A stretch of DNA of 64,000 bases from Siphonodentalium dalli (taxonomy: Eukaryota > Mollusca > Scaphopoda > Gadilida > Siphonodentaliidae). The stretch lies in NCBI GenBank assembly GCA_032622095.1, contig CP136061.1, positions 61,569,127 through 61,633,126 of the forward strand. The letters run 5' to 3'. The notes under the pieces were generated by a model, which worked only from the letters and a program-made list of their open reading frames with translations, did not search any database and had not been told where the DNA came from. Position numbers and translations under genes: made by a program. Below are positions 31,332 to 42,517 of the stretch, one piece after another; positions within the stretch are counted from its first letter, which is position 1, and every line of letters begins with the position of its first letter.

Positions 31332-31662
31332 ACGAATCTGTTGTTTCCATAACATTATGTGTTGGCGCACTTCATTAACATTTATAATATTGACAACACC
31401 ACTGATATAAGCTACTCAGCCAGCTGTGATTTGTCTGTTAGACTGTTACCTTGTATCTGTTAACACACCCAGGACCAACGGAGCGATTCTATTTTCAATG
31501 CAGGCCTCAACATATAATTTATATGGTATGGATGTGTGTGCATCATGACCATTATTTTCATCGATCAAAGTTGGTTGCTTCATCTGTAAAGTGGAGAAAA
31601 TTTGACTTGCATTTGTGAGAATAATGATTTAGATGTTTGGATTTGACAGGTTTGGCATTGTT

Positions 31663-31720
31663 CAAGCCTACATATAGTGTTTCTGTCATTTGCAGAATGA
31701 GGTTCTCTGAGGGTGAAATT
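31663..31720. mobile_element. Family 4 end fragment
   Basis: caagcctacatatagtgttt then ctgtcatttgcagaatgagg and ctgagggtgaa. Only the left terminal portion is present. Confidence 0.65.
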
Positions 31721-32001
31721 TCAAGTTGTCAAATTTGTCTATAACAGATATATTGGTATGCAGTGTTGCATTTATTCTAAGTTATCAGCTACAATTGGAA
31801 GCATGTGTTATACGCTATAATGCAACACATGTGTGAACAGTAAAACACAAACAACAGAACATTCCTTTACACAATTGTCTGATCACTGCTTTAACCTTTT
31901 GCAATACTATCTTCCAACATCATCCTATCTTATTTGATATGGGAACTTGAGTTTTGAACAGTTGAAAAAAATTGAGTTAAGTTTACAAAGGCCAAACAAA
32001 A

Positions 32002-32259
32002 TTAACCCTTTAATGACGGAAGCTGGTGCAGCATTAAAGATCCTGTGCCAGTGCATTCTCTTATATATGCGAGTCTTCCAAAGGGAACCTCCCATATATA
32101 AGAGAATACACTGGCTTACAAGGCTACGGTAAATATTGTTAGATCAATGGATTCTCTTATATATGCAAGGCTCCCTATGGGAGACTCGCATATATAAGAG
32201 AATGCATTGGCACAGGGTTTTCGCAAAATTTCAGAAAGCTCCAGTCATGGAAGGGTTAA
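32002..32259. mobile_element. TTAA MITE with double palindrome
   Basis: TTAA at 32,002-32,005 and 32,256-32,259; left end TTAACCCTTTAATGACGG, right end gctccagtcatggaagggtt. Structure as in the copy at 25,536, with 'ttacaaggctacggtaaata' between palindromes. Confidence 0.87.
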
Positions 32260-32508
32260 TGATCTGTTTCTCAGATAATGGCTGCTGGGTGCTATTTTTA
32301 GTCCACCGAAAATAAAAATTCCAAATCATCCTGTGTATGGCTTCACAATGCGATGTCCATAATCTCTGTCCACTATTGACCATAAATTTAGACATACACA
32401 TTTGAAGCTGTATTTAATATTTCCTTTTGTTATTTCTGATAATAATAAAGTTTTCTTTTTGGTTTGTTTAATCTGTTTACTGTGCATTAGTTGTAACACT
32501 TGCATCTT

Positions 32509-32874
32509 AAAGTGATGTGAAATACCCCGGTAGGGTGATCAAATAGAAATGGAGAATAATCTTGTTCAAAGTAGTTAATTTTACAAATATTATATCTAAA
32601 TTGACAACACACACCGTCAATCTTATATATTAATTAAATGCAGTGACTGCCGATGGCGAAATCGTTTTCGTTAGTTTATCGCCGATAGAAGTGTCCGAAT
32701 TTGAGTAGTACATATCTACAATTTAGCGTATTTCAGACAATGTTTCCTATGAAGTGGTACGGTCATTTGCTTGAGAATTTCGGTGATGTTAGTAGAATGC
32801 TACATTCCTCCAATTGGCATAGCACCTAGATACTAACTTATCAGTTTCACGCACCCGAACAAGTACATAATAAT
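32509..32874. mobile_element. Family 3 repeat, copy 2
   Basis: 'cttaaagtgatgtgaaatac' to cacccgaacaagtacataat. Colinear with 8,432-8,817. Immediately followed by the TTAA element at 32,875, which inserted at its 3' end. Confidence 0.8.
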
Positions 32875-33294
32875 GTAACCCTTTCAGTGCAAAGTCCGAT
32901 TTTTGTATCAACCCATATACCCTGTGCCAATGCATTCTCTTATATATGAGAGTCGACCATAGGTCGCCTCGCATATATAAGAGAATGTGTTGGCCTAACA
33001 ATTTTTCATCATTTGTTATTATTTTTTACAATTTTTTACAATTTTAACAATTTTTTCTTATATTCTTGAACTCTTTCAGTGCCAGACTTATTTTGTAGGT
33101 TTAGTGCCAGGGAATCTTACGTTTTTCATGGGCATCAAAATTATTACTATGAATACTTGGTGATAGTTTTGAGTTATATCATCGCTATAGCATGCTTAAG
33201 CATACCCAAAAAAAATTCAACCCAAAAAACAAAAACAAAAATTTTCATTTTTTTTAGGGCCGATGAGATCAGCCCCTGGCACTGAAAGGGTTAA
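32875..33294. mobile_element. TTAA element, inverted copy of 30,847-31,331
   Basis: Left GTAACCCTTTCAGTGC, right ctggcactgaaagggttaa (33,291-33,294). The order of palindrome, ttacaattttaac-type spacer, 'tgccagggaatcttacgttt' and A-rich segment is the reverse of the neighbour at 30,847. Confidence 0.85.
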
Positions 33295-33737
33295 AAACAA
33301 TTATTTTTTGATGATTCGGAAGTAAAAAAAAACCTGCCTGCTTGTAAATTATGTTGTAAAAAGTATGTCTGAGTAACACATAATGAACTTTGTGTGGCCT
33401 AATAAAAAATCATCTTGAACACTATAAGTGAATTTAATAAAGCTTTATGATTGTGTTACATGTATAATGTATGTTTCTCTGAATAATAAAATCCGTCCCT
33501 AGAACGAATGATCCACCCATAGCTTGTTTGACAAGAATTTCATCTCATGAATCCTATTAGCTTTTCATCCATCATTTGTGAGCAAATTCAAATAGTATAT
33601 TATGCCTTGTTTGAACAATAGTCACCATATGTTATTTAGTCTGTTCATCCAGATGTCATTCCTGTGGATCGGTCTGTCATTCCATAATTTATATATGTTT
33701 CCATATGATGATACAAATTACAGTTCCATTCCATTTT
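33295..33737. other. Unassigned intergenic sequence
   Basis: AT-rich, with no repeat boundary, RNA gene or protein domain that I recognise. Confidence 0.35.
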
Positions 33738-34742
33738 TAGCTCAACTTTACTTTGTAAAGTTTGAGCTAGTGCCATGGTTTGGCGTCCGTCGTCCGTGTG
33801 TGCGTGTGTCCGTCAACAATTTCCTTTGGCACGGGCTACAGGTCGTACCTTTGTTCTGATCTTTATGAAATTTGTCATGAACGTTGACATTGACATGTAG
33901 ATGGGAACGAGTCATTTTGGTGTCATTCGGCCAAAAAACATGGCTGCTGGCGGCCATCTTGGATTTCAAAATTCAATCCATTGGCGCGGGCTACAGGTCG
34001 TACTATTCGTCTGATCATCATGAAATTTGTCATGGATGTTAATATTGACATGTAGATGGGAACGAGTGATTTTGGGGTCGTTCGGCCAAAAAACATGGCC
34101 GCCAGCAGCCATCTTGAATTTTACTCTTTGCATGACTAAATCCTTTGGCGCGGGCTACAGGTCGTAGCTTTGGTCGGAACTTCATGAAATTTGTCATGGA
34201 TGTTAACAATGACATGTAGATGGGAACGAGTCATTTTGTGGTCGTTCGTCCGAAAAACATGGCCACTGGTTGCCATCTTGGATTTCAAAATTCAATCCAT
34301 TGGCGCGGGCTACAGGTTGTACTTTTCGTCTGATCATCATGAAATATATAATAGATGTTAATATTGACATGTAGATGGGAACGAGTCATTTTGGGGTCGT
34401 TCGGCCAAAATACATGGCCGCCAGCAGCCATCTTGAATTTTACTCTTTGCATGACTATATCCTTTGGCGCGGGCTACAGGTCGTAGCTTTGGTCAGATTT
34501 TCATGAAATTTGTCATGGATGTTAACAATGACACGTAGATGGGAACAAGTCCTTTTGGGGTCAATTGGCCAAAAAAACATGGCCGCCAGCAGCCATCTTG
34601 GATTTTACTCTTTGCATGACTAAATCCTTTGGCACAGGTTAGACATTTCAATTAGCACCTTTCCTATTCCTCCATTTACTGTCAACCATTAAATTATTCC
34701 CCTACCTAAGTTGAGCTACAGTGTCATTGATACTTTCATTTG
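33738..34742. mobile_element. TAGCTCAACTTTAC element with about 163-bp internal repeats, copy 1
   Basis: Left end tagctcaactttactttgta (with hairpin ctttactttgtaaag), then 'cgtccgtcgtccgtgtgtg', four or five internal units bearing ggcgcgggctacaggtcgta, 'gacatgtagatgggaacgag' and ggccgccagcagccatcttg, and a right end 'aagttgagctacagtgtcat'. TAGCTCAAC at the left and GTTGAGCTA at the right form terminal inverted repeats. No protein is encoded. Confidence 0.8.
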
Positions 34743-35205
34743 AAAAATGTTTTCAAAATGTACAGGCATGTTTAGTATCACCTCTAGATGGGAGTTATCA
34801 AATGTTACCGATTTTCAATGAAAAAAATGGCCACCAGCAGCCATCTTGGATTTTACTCTTTCCATGACTAAATCCTTTGGCACACCCTACAGGCCACATT
34901 CCTCATCTGATCGTCATCAAGCTACATACGGTTCTTTGGGGTGACCTCTAGATGTGAGCCATCGATTATTTCTGAAATTTGTTAAAAAACATTGGCGCCA
35001 GCAGCATCTAATAAACTTTTTGTAACTTTACGGGCATGATTACGATCACCTCTAGTTGAGAGCTGTCAAATTTGAAAGATTTTCTATTATATAAATGGCT
35101 GCTGGCAGCCATCTTGTATTTTACTCTTTGCATGACTAAATCCTTTGGCACACCCTCCAGACCACATCCCTCATCCGATCATCAAACTTTATTCGGTTAT
35201 CAATT
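34743..35205. mobile_element. Diverged relative of the 163-bp-repeat element
   Basis: Contains 'tagtatcacctctagatggg', gccaccagcagccatcttgg, 'gactaaatcctttggcacac' and ttaaaaaacattggcgccag, in a looser arrangement. It adjoins copy 1 and may be an older element into whose edge copy 1 inserted. Confidence 0.6.
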
Positions 35206-36119
35206 GGTTAGACAGAGAAGAGAAAGCATCTTGTTACATTGTTTCCCCAAGTATTCTTTTCTTGATGATTTATTCATATTTATAAATATACTTGTCCTCA
35301 TTGTATATGCACTTCATATACCAGTGATTTCACCATATCTGTTGTTGTGTTTTCGTTTTTGAAATTAATAGTTTATATATTTATTGTGTGATTGTACAGC
35401 TATTTTTATGTGCGTCTGTGATTCATTCTTGGTAATATCTCATTCCCATTTCTATATATTGGATCAGCAGGAACATAGTGACAGGGGGTCTTTGTGAGAT
35501 GGGGTGTGACTTTAGTCAAAATTTTAAACCAGTTGGAAATTTCATTGCTGAATTTCAATGCAGGTGTTGGAAATTTCACAAAACTATGGTTGCTGATTGT
35601 TTCATTTGCCAAACAATAATTAGTGTAAAATATCGCTTGTAGCCCAATAATAGAATATTTCCTGTTTTCAGTGAAAATTTTAAAATGATATTACCATCAG
35701 TTGGAAAAAATTCAAATGTGGTGTGGTCATTAAATTGAAATTTTTGGACAGTTGAAAAGTTTAAGGTATCAGTTGGAGGTGGGTAAAAAATTCCACCAAA
35801 GTTGTTAATTTTAGTCTTCAATGGATGGATGAAGTTTTTTCACAAATACAGGGTGGACACCCCCTAACAAAGACCATCTAGACACATCCCTGCATAGCAG
35901 TTAGCAGTCTTGTAGCAACAACACTCGGTTTCAGTGAAAAGTAGTCCTATAAACTTGAGCATTAACTTTAGCCTTAGTTTTGTAATTAAAATAGATTGAT
36001 ATATAAATATTATACTGATGTTAATGCTTCATGTACTCTGTCACAACTAAATGGATAGAAAAGTTCAGATAATAACTTTAAACTATTTATTCAAATTTCA
36101 AGATAGATGCGACTTTATT
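35206..36119. other. Unassigned intergenic sequence
   Basis: Nothing recognised: no repeat termini, RNA genes or domain-bearing frames. ORFs of 68-96 codons on both strands have low-complexity composition. Confidence 0.35.
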
Positions 36120-36378
36120 TTAACCTTTCTTTACTAAATACTCATCGACAGGTAGATCCCTTAGGAAATTTCAGATACAAATTCAATAGGCCATTTATTG
36201 AACTTATTATCTGAACATTTCCCCCCAATGAATAGGGATCCTCCTGCACTTGTACTATCTCTTCATCAGTCTGTTGGCTGCTCATTTTTCCTAAACAGCC
36301 CTCCAAATGAATAATAGACCATACCAATAAATATGTCAATAACTGGGTGGAAGACTCCATTTAGTAAAAAAGGGTTAA
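36120..36378. mobile_element. Family 2 TTAA MITE
   Basis: TTAA at 36,120-36,123 and 36,375-36,378. Left ttaacctttctttactaaat, right ccatttagtaaaaaagggtt. In inverse order relative to 62,007. Contains 'aaattcaataggccatttat' and 'gaacttattatctgaacatt'. Confidence 0.82.
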
Positions 36379-36646
36379 GTTGAGATTTGAAGATTATGTC
36401 ACTACAAGCTTTTCATATGCTGATTAACTTTTTATTGAAATCCATGCATTCAGTTTTTGACTTCATCATATTTCAAAAGTTAGAGCTAAGTGTTTACAAG
36501 ACTTATTCATATTAATAAGTTGTAGCTGGAGTTATATGCAGTCATGCAATTAGAAGATCTGATCATACTATTTTCACATCATTTTATATATGCAATATTT
36601 TGCGTGTCTGATATTTGATTTGTCACTACTATTCTTTCATTTTTTA

Positions 36647-39600
36647 GTCAAGTTTTTTATTTCAAAACTTGACTTTTGGTTTGACGAGAGATGGTTGGAG
36701 GGCGGATGAGCATCTGGTCGGGTGGGCGGCCCCAAACCTATATAACATAGCCATTTATTGATGGTTTTGAAATATTTTTATATATATGGATCTTTCACAA
36801 CAATGTCTCGAACAAAGTTGAAAAGCAGGTTTGTCCATTTTTAGCTCAACTTTACTTTGTAAAGTTTGAGCTATTGCCATGGCTTTGTCGTCCGTCGTCC
36901 GTGTGTACGTGTGTACGTAAGGCGTCAACAATGCAGTCTACAGGTCGTACCTTTGGTCGGATCATTATGAAATTTGTCATAGCTGTTGACATCAACATTT
37001 AGACCAGAATGATTAATTTTGGGGTCATTCGGTAAAAAAACATGGCCGCCAGTGGCCATCTTGCATTTCAAAATTCAATCCATTAGCACGGGCTACAGGG
37101 CGTACTGTTTGTCTGATCGTCATGAAATTTGTCATGGATGTTAATATTGACATGTAGATGGGAACGAGTAATTTTGGGGTCATTCGGCCCAAAAACATGG
37201 CCGCCAGCAGCCATCTTGGATTTTACTCTTTGTATGACTAAATTCTTTAGCACGGGCTACAGGTCGTACTTTTAGTCTGATCATCATAAAATTTGTCAAG
37301 AATGTTAATAATGACATGTAGATGGGAACGAGTCATTTTGGGGTCATTCGGCCAAAAAACATGGCCGCCAGCAGGCATCTTTGATTTCACTCTTTGTATG
37401 ACTAAATCCTTTAGCACGGGCTACAGGTCGTACCTTTAGTCCGATCATCATAAAATTTGTCATGGCTGTTGAAATTGGAATGTAGATGGGAACGAGTCAT
37501 TTTGGGGTCATTCGGACAAAAAACATGGCCGCCAGCAGCCATCTTGGATTTTACTCTTTGTATGACTAAATCCTTTAGCACGGGCTACAGGTCCTACTTT
37601 TAGTCTGATCATCATAAAATTTGTCAAGAATGTTAATAATGACATGTAGATGGGAACGAGTCATTTTGGGGTCAATCGGCCAAAAAACATGGCCGCCAGC
37701 AGCCAACTTGGATTTTACTCTTTGTATGACTAAATCCTTTAGCACGGGCTACAGGCCGTACCTTTAGTCTGATCATCATAAAATTTGTCATGGCTGTTGA
37801 AATTGGAATGTAGATGGGAACGAGTAATTTTGGGGTCATTCGGCCAATAAACATGGCCGCCAGTGGCCATCTTGGATTTCAAAATTTAATCCATTAGCAC
37901 GGGCCACAGGTCGTACTGTTCGTCTGATCATCATAAAATTTGTCATTGATGTTAACAATGACATGTAGATGGGAACGAGTAATTTTGGGGTCTTTCGGCC
38001 AAAAAACATGGTCGCCAGCAGCCATCTTGGATTTTACTCTTTGTATGACTAAATCCTTTAGCACGGGCTACAGGTTGTACCTTTAGTCTGATCATCATAA
38101 AATTTGTCGTGAATGTTAATAATGACATGTAGATGGGAACGAGTCATTTTGGGGTCATTCGGCAGAAAAACATGGCCGCCAGCAGCCATCTTTGATTTTA
38201 CTCTTTGTATGACTAAATCCTTTAGCACGGGCTACAGGTCGTACCTTTAGTCTGATCATCATAAAATTTGTCATGGCTGTTGAAATTGGAATGTAAATGG
38301 GAACGAGTAATTTTGGGGTCATTCGGCAGAAAAACATGGCCGCCAGCAGCCATCTTTGATTTTACTCTTTGTATGACTAAATCCTTTAGCACGGGCTACA
38401 GGTCGTACATTTAGTCTGATCATCATAAAATTTGTCATGGCTGTTGAAATTGGAATGTAAATGGGAACGAGTCATTTTGGGGTCATTCGGACAAAAAACA
38501 TGGCCGCCAGTGGCCATCTTGGATTTCAAAATTTAATCCGTTAGCATGGGCCACAGGTCGTACTGTTCGTCTGATCATCATGAAATTTGTCATGGTTGTT
38601 AATATTGGATTTTACTCTTTGTATGACTAAATTCTTTAGCATGGGCTACAGGTCGTACCTTTAGTCTGATCGTCATAAAATTTGTCATAGATGTTAATAA
38701 TGACATGTAGATGGGAACGAGTCATTTTGGTGTCATTCGGCCAAAAAACATGGCCGCCAGCAGCCATCTTGGATTTTACTCTTTGTATGACTAAATTCTT
38801 TAGCATAGGCTACAGGTCGTACCTTTAGTCTGATCGTCATAAAATTTGTCATGGATGTTAACGATGACATGTAGATGGGATACAATCATTTTGGGGTCAT
38901 TCGGCCGAAAACATGGCCACCAGCAGCCATCTTGGATTTTACTTTTCTCTTCATGTCTATAAACTAGTATTAGACATTCAACTTTCCACATTCCTAATCG
39001 CTCCATTGACTGTAATACATTAAATTATTCCCTTTCCAAGTTGAGCTACAGTGTCATTGACACTTTCATTTTTTACCCAAGTTCAGCCCTTAGTTTGTCC
39101 ATTTTTGGCAATTTTAGGAAAATTTATGCCCATGAGCGTGATAATTTTTACAAATGTCAACCAATTTCATTCATATTTGGTATGCAAATCTTTTACAACA
39201 ATATCACAAATGAGTTTCAAAACCAGATTTGGCGATGCATTTTACCTGAGTTACAGCCCTTAATTAGTTTGTCTATTTTTAGCAATTTTATGACCATTTC
39301 AAACATCAACTGATTATATTAATATTTTATATGTGGATCTTTTACAACAACAGTATCTTCATCAAGTTCGAAAACGAGGTTTGTCCAATTTTTTTTTTTT
39401 ACCTGAGTTACGGCACTTAGTGTGTTTGTCAATTTTTAGCAATTTTATGACCATTAGTGCGATAAGTTGAACAAACATCAACCGATTCCATTCATGGGTT
39501 TATGGATCTTTCACAGCAATATCTTGATTGAGTTCAAAACCAAGTTTGCCCAATTTTGTTTAACCTAAGTTATGGCCCTTAGTTCTGAGTAATGGTTCTT

Positions 39601-39665
39601 TAGTTTGTCCATTTTTAGTGATTCTCAGTCAGACAGATTCACTATTATGGGCAAAAAAACTTGAC
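36647..39665. mobile_element. Outer GTCAAGTTTTTT element, split by a nested insertion
   Basis: Left end gtcaagttttttatttcaaa; right end 'gcaaaaaaacttgac' (39,651-39,665), so terminal inverted repeats of about 12 bp. Its interior, about 185-bp repeats with 'ttagtttgtccatttttagc' and 'tatggatctttcacaacaat', is found at 36,740-36,841 and again at 39,075-39,640, and is broken by the element at 36,842-39,074. Confidence 0.7.
36842..39074. mobile_element. TAGCTCAACTTTAC element with about 163-bp internal repeats, copy 2
   Basis: Left tagctcaactttactttgta, right 'ccaagttgagctacagtgtc' plus attgacactttcattttt. About 12 internal units spaced 158-169 bp, each with 'catggccgccagcagccatc', 'atgactaaatcctttagcac', gggctacaggtcgtaccttt and 'gacatgtagatgggaacgag'. 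Two unit subtypes (spacer 'gttaataatgacatgtagat' versus 'gttgaaattggaatgtagat') alternate, indicating expansion in pairs. Nested in the element at 36,647-39,665. Confidence 0.85.
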
Positions 39666-39699
39666 CAGAGCCATCTTTGATGTGCAACCCTTGTATGAT

Positions 39700-41389
39700 G
39701 TTTATTATGCGTAGGTTATATAGGAAGTGAGGGAGCCAATGTGGCCTGTTGTCATAGACAAAATGGAGGTCCAAATCAAATGTGTCTTATTTTATTATTG
39801 ATTTGTGGCTTTTTTATTCCATAAATATCAATTTTGGCATGTATTGCAAAAACAACAGGCTGCTATATGAAAATATGTCACATAGCAATCATGGAGAAAA
39901 AACCTGTTCTAACTTCTCACCCTTATTTGAGCTGATTTTGGTAAAAGTTTGCCTATATTTGACCCTCTATTGTAAAAATACATGTTTGAGTATCTCCGGT
40001 AGTTCTGTTGATTTACTGAACCTGGTACAATAAGATTCAACACTCATTTTGTGTATGGCTAATGACCCCTAGTGGGGTCTTGATAGTGTAATTACACCAT
40101 AAATAATAATATCCAGGGGAAAATGTCAGTGCTGCTAAGTACCACGCAATATGAGAATTGAGATAAAGATAATATTCTAAATTCACAGAATGCACTCTTG
40201 TTCATTGTTTATGCTGACCTGATTTTTTTTGGCCATTCCCAAATATTTCGGCCATTTTTCAGAAACTTTGGCTCAATTGAAATAAAAGCAGAATATAGGA
40301 CTATTGAGAAAACTAAAAAACAATAGAATAAATAATAAGTAAAAAAAAATCAAATTAAGATAATAAAAAGCACGCACAAAAACTAAATAAATCATGAAAA
40401 ATACCAATATAAATCATAAAGTAAGATAATAAAAAGCACGCACAAAAACTAAATAATTCATGAAAAATAATGATATAAATATGCACTGATTTTGCTAATT
40501 GTATCATAAAGCAGTAATTTTTTTGTCATTCGATTAAGACATGACACTTTAATAATACCTAATCATCATTGTATTGATAAATAAGCATGGACTACTGCTG
40601 GTAAATCTAAACATAGGCCAGCAAGCAGCTATCCAATATTCTGTAACAAGCATAAGGGTTTTAGTGAAATTTTTTGATTTTCTGAGATGTAATTGCTGAC
40701 AGAGGCTTGAAACTTGGCAAAAACATTTGGACAAATATAACTTTCTTTGGCAACTTTCAAAAAAATCAGGCCCTTGGGCAATTCAATATGACCTCCGAGA
40801 GTATGAACCCTGCCCTTGTTGCTGGGCATCAGTGTGTGGCACGAATGCAATGGCATCAATATCGCATGAGAGTGCCATACATTGCCTGCAAGTAAAACAA
40901 TGTGTGGTTCTGAGTTTATTACACTCTCACCTGACATACATGTATCATATCTGACATTATATGAAGATTTCTTAATTGTGTTGTTGAGTTTGACGTCATT
41001 TATGTTGGTTGTTACCAACAACTTTCTATTCCACACACATTAAATATGTGGAACTTACTTGAAATGCAGAACTATGGGTTTTTAGTAAGAGCTAGGCTTG
41101 TAATAAAATATGTTATTCGCTTTTAGCTTGACTTTTCACATGTTTTTGAGATACTGTTTGGCAGATTATACTAATAATCGGGCGTAGAGTACTGTAACTT
41201 TGCTATAACTTTGGGGTTGATAGTCAAATTTGATGAATGTTTCCGTTCATGGTTTCTATCATTGACAATCTACTTAGCTGAAACATTTGTTATCCTATCC
41301 ATTGAATTGTTATTCGACAAGTTTGCAATCTCAAGTAATATAAACCAGCCCTCGTTTGCAAGATTTTGTAATTATTTCAGTCTTCAAAT
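39700..41389. other. Unassigned intergenic sequence with a small tandem duplication
   Basis: At 40,358-40,470 a 66-bp unit (gataataaaaagcacgcaca...) is present twice. 40,225-40,350 resembles an intronic stretch at 16,850. No gene or RNA recognised; ORFs on both strands around 40,630-41,036 overlap each other and show no domain. Confidence 0.4.
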
Positions 41390-42047
41390 TTAAAGATACC
41401 CTGTCATATTTAACACCCCTAAATTACACATTTTTCTGCTTGGAGAGTAGAAAAAATATATGATTTGAGTCATTCAAAGCTCAGAGCTATTAGATTTCAA
41501 TTTTTTAAATCTATTTATTTTCCACACATCGAATGGTTGTCAGCTCAGGTCAGCCTAGCCAATACTCTGCCGTAACAAGAGTTTGGGAGGCCACATTGGC
41601 ACACAATGTCCGTGATTATCGGTGGTTCCAGTGATTGTAAATGATTATCGGAATAAAAGAAGATGAAAATAATTAATTATCGCCAAACAAAATTGACAGT
41701 ATCTTGTGATACCGGGGGTAATTGGTATATTGATACATTGTTATACTTATTCTCGATTCACTAATCATGTATTGATCATACATGATCATAGACAAGCTAT
41801 AAATACCATGCCGACCGCACATGATAGAAGAGGTTTGTTTACATTTGTAATGACACATGCTTTGAAATTCCAGTTCGAACCAGATGGAATTCGAGATTTC
41901 GAAAATAAATAGATTTTTAAAATCAAAATCTAATAGCTCTCAGCTTTGAAGGGTGGGTTCCTCAACGGAAATCAGATATTTTTCACCCACAAAGCAGATG
42001 AACTATTAATTATTTTAGGGGTGTTAAATCAGACAGGGTATCTTTAA
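41390..42047. mobile_element. TTAA-flanked element with about 160-bp terminal inverted repeats
   Basis: TTAA at 41,390-41,393 and 42,044-42,047; ends TTAAAGATACCCTGTC and GACAGGGTATCTTTAA. The arms continue inward through 'tttaacacccctaaatta', 'tcagagctattagattt' and aaatctatttattttc with moderate divergence. The unique centre of about 330 bp contains no coding frame. TTAA is consistent with piggyBac or Kolobok type. Confidence 0.82.
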
Positions 42048-42300
42048 CACAATAAATGTTTACTGTTACATGTTACTGGGATAAATTTAGGTTGATAAAT
42101 AGATGAATTTTGTTTAATTTTGCGACCTGAACATTATGACATGCTATAAATGCCATTGAACTTTCACCTCAATAACTACGTTTATGCTGTACTATGGATG
42201 CACATACGTACATGTAGATTAAGTACAGTACACAGTGTAAATGTATCACAGGTTGATGTTATTTTGATGTGATAATGATAGAGCTTTCATACATGTAGGT

Positions 42301-42517
42301 TACTGTAATGCCCGAAATAATCGACTCCTTAACCACAGAAGAATTATGGGTAATTTTTCAGGATTTAATCAGAAATATGGCTTGTTGCCATTCATCGGAA
42401 AGCTCTCAGTGAGAACTTTCCGATGAATGGCAACAAGCCATATTGCCAGCTAAATCCTGAAAAATTACCCATAATTCTGCTGTGGTTAAGGAGTGGATTA
42501 TTTATGGCATTACTGTA
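42301..42517. mobile_element. Family 1 palindromic MITE
   Basis: tactgtaatgcccgaaataa to atggcattactgta, with arms meeting at agctctcagtgagaact (42,400-42,416). TA at both ends. Intergenic. Confidence 0.87.

Noticed and set aside
33738-39074. Helitron, because agtgtcattgacact near the element end is a small hairpin
   Set aside because: No CTRR terminus after the hairpin and no TC start could be fixed; the paired TAGCTCAAC/GTTGAGCTA ends argue for terminal inverted repeats instead.
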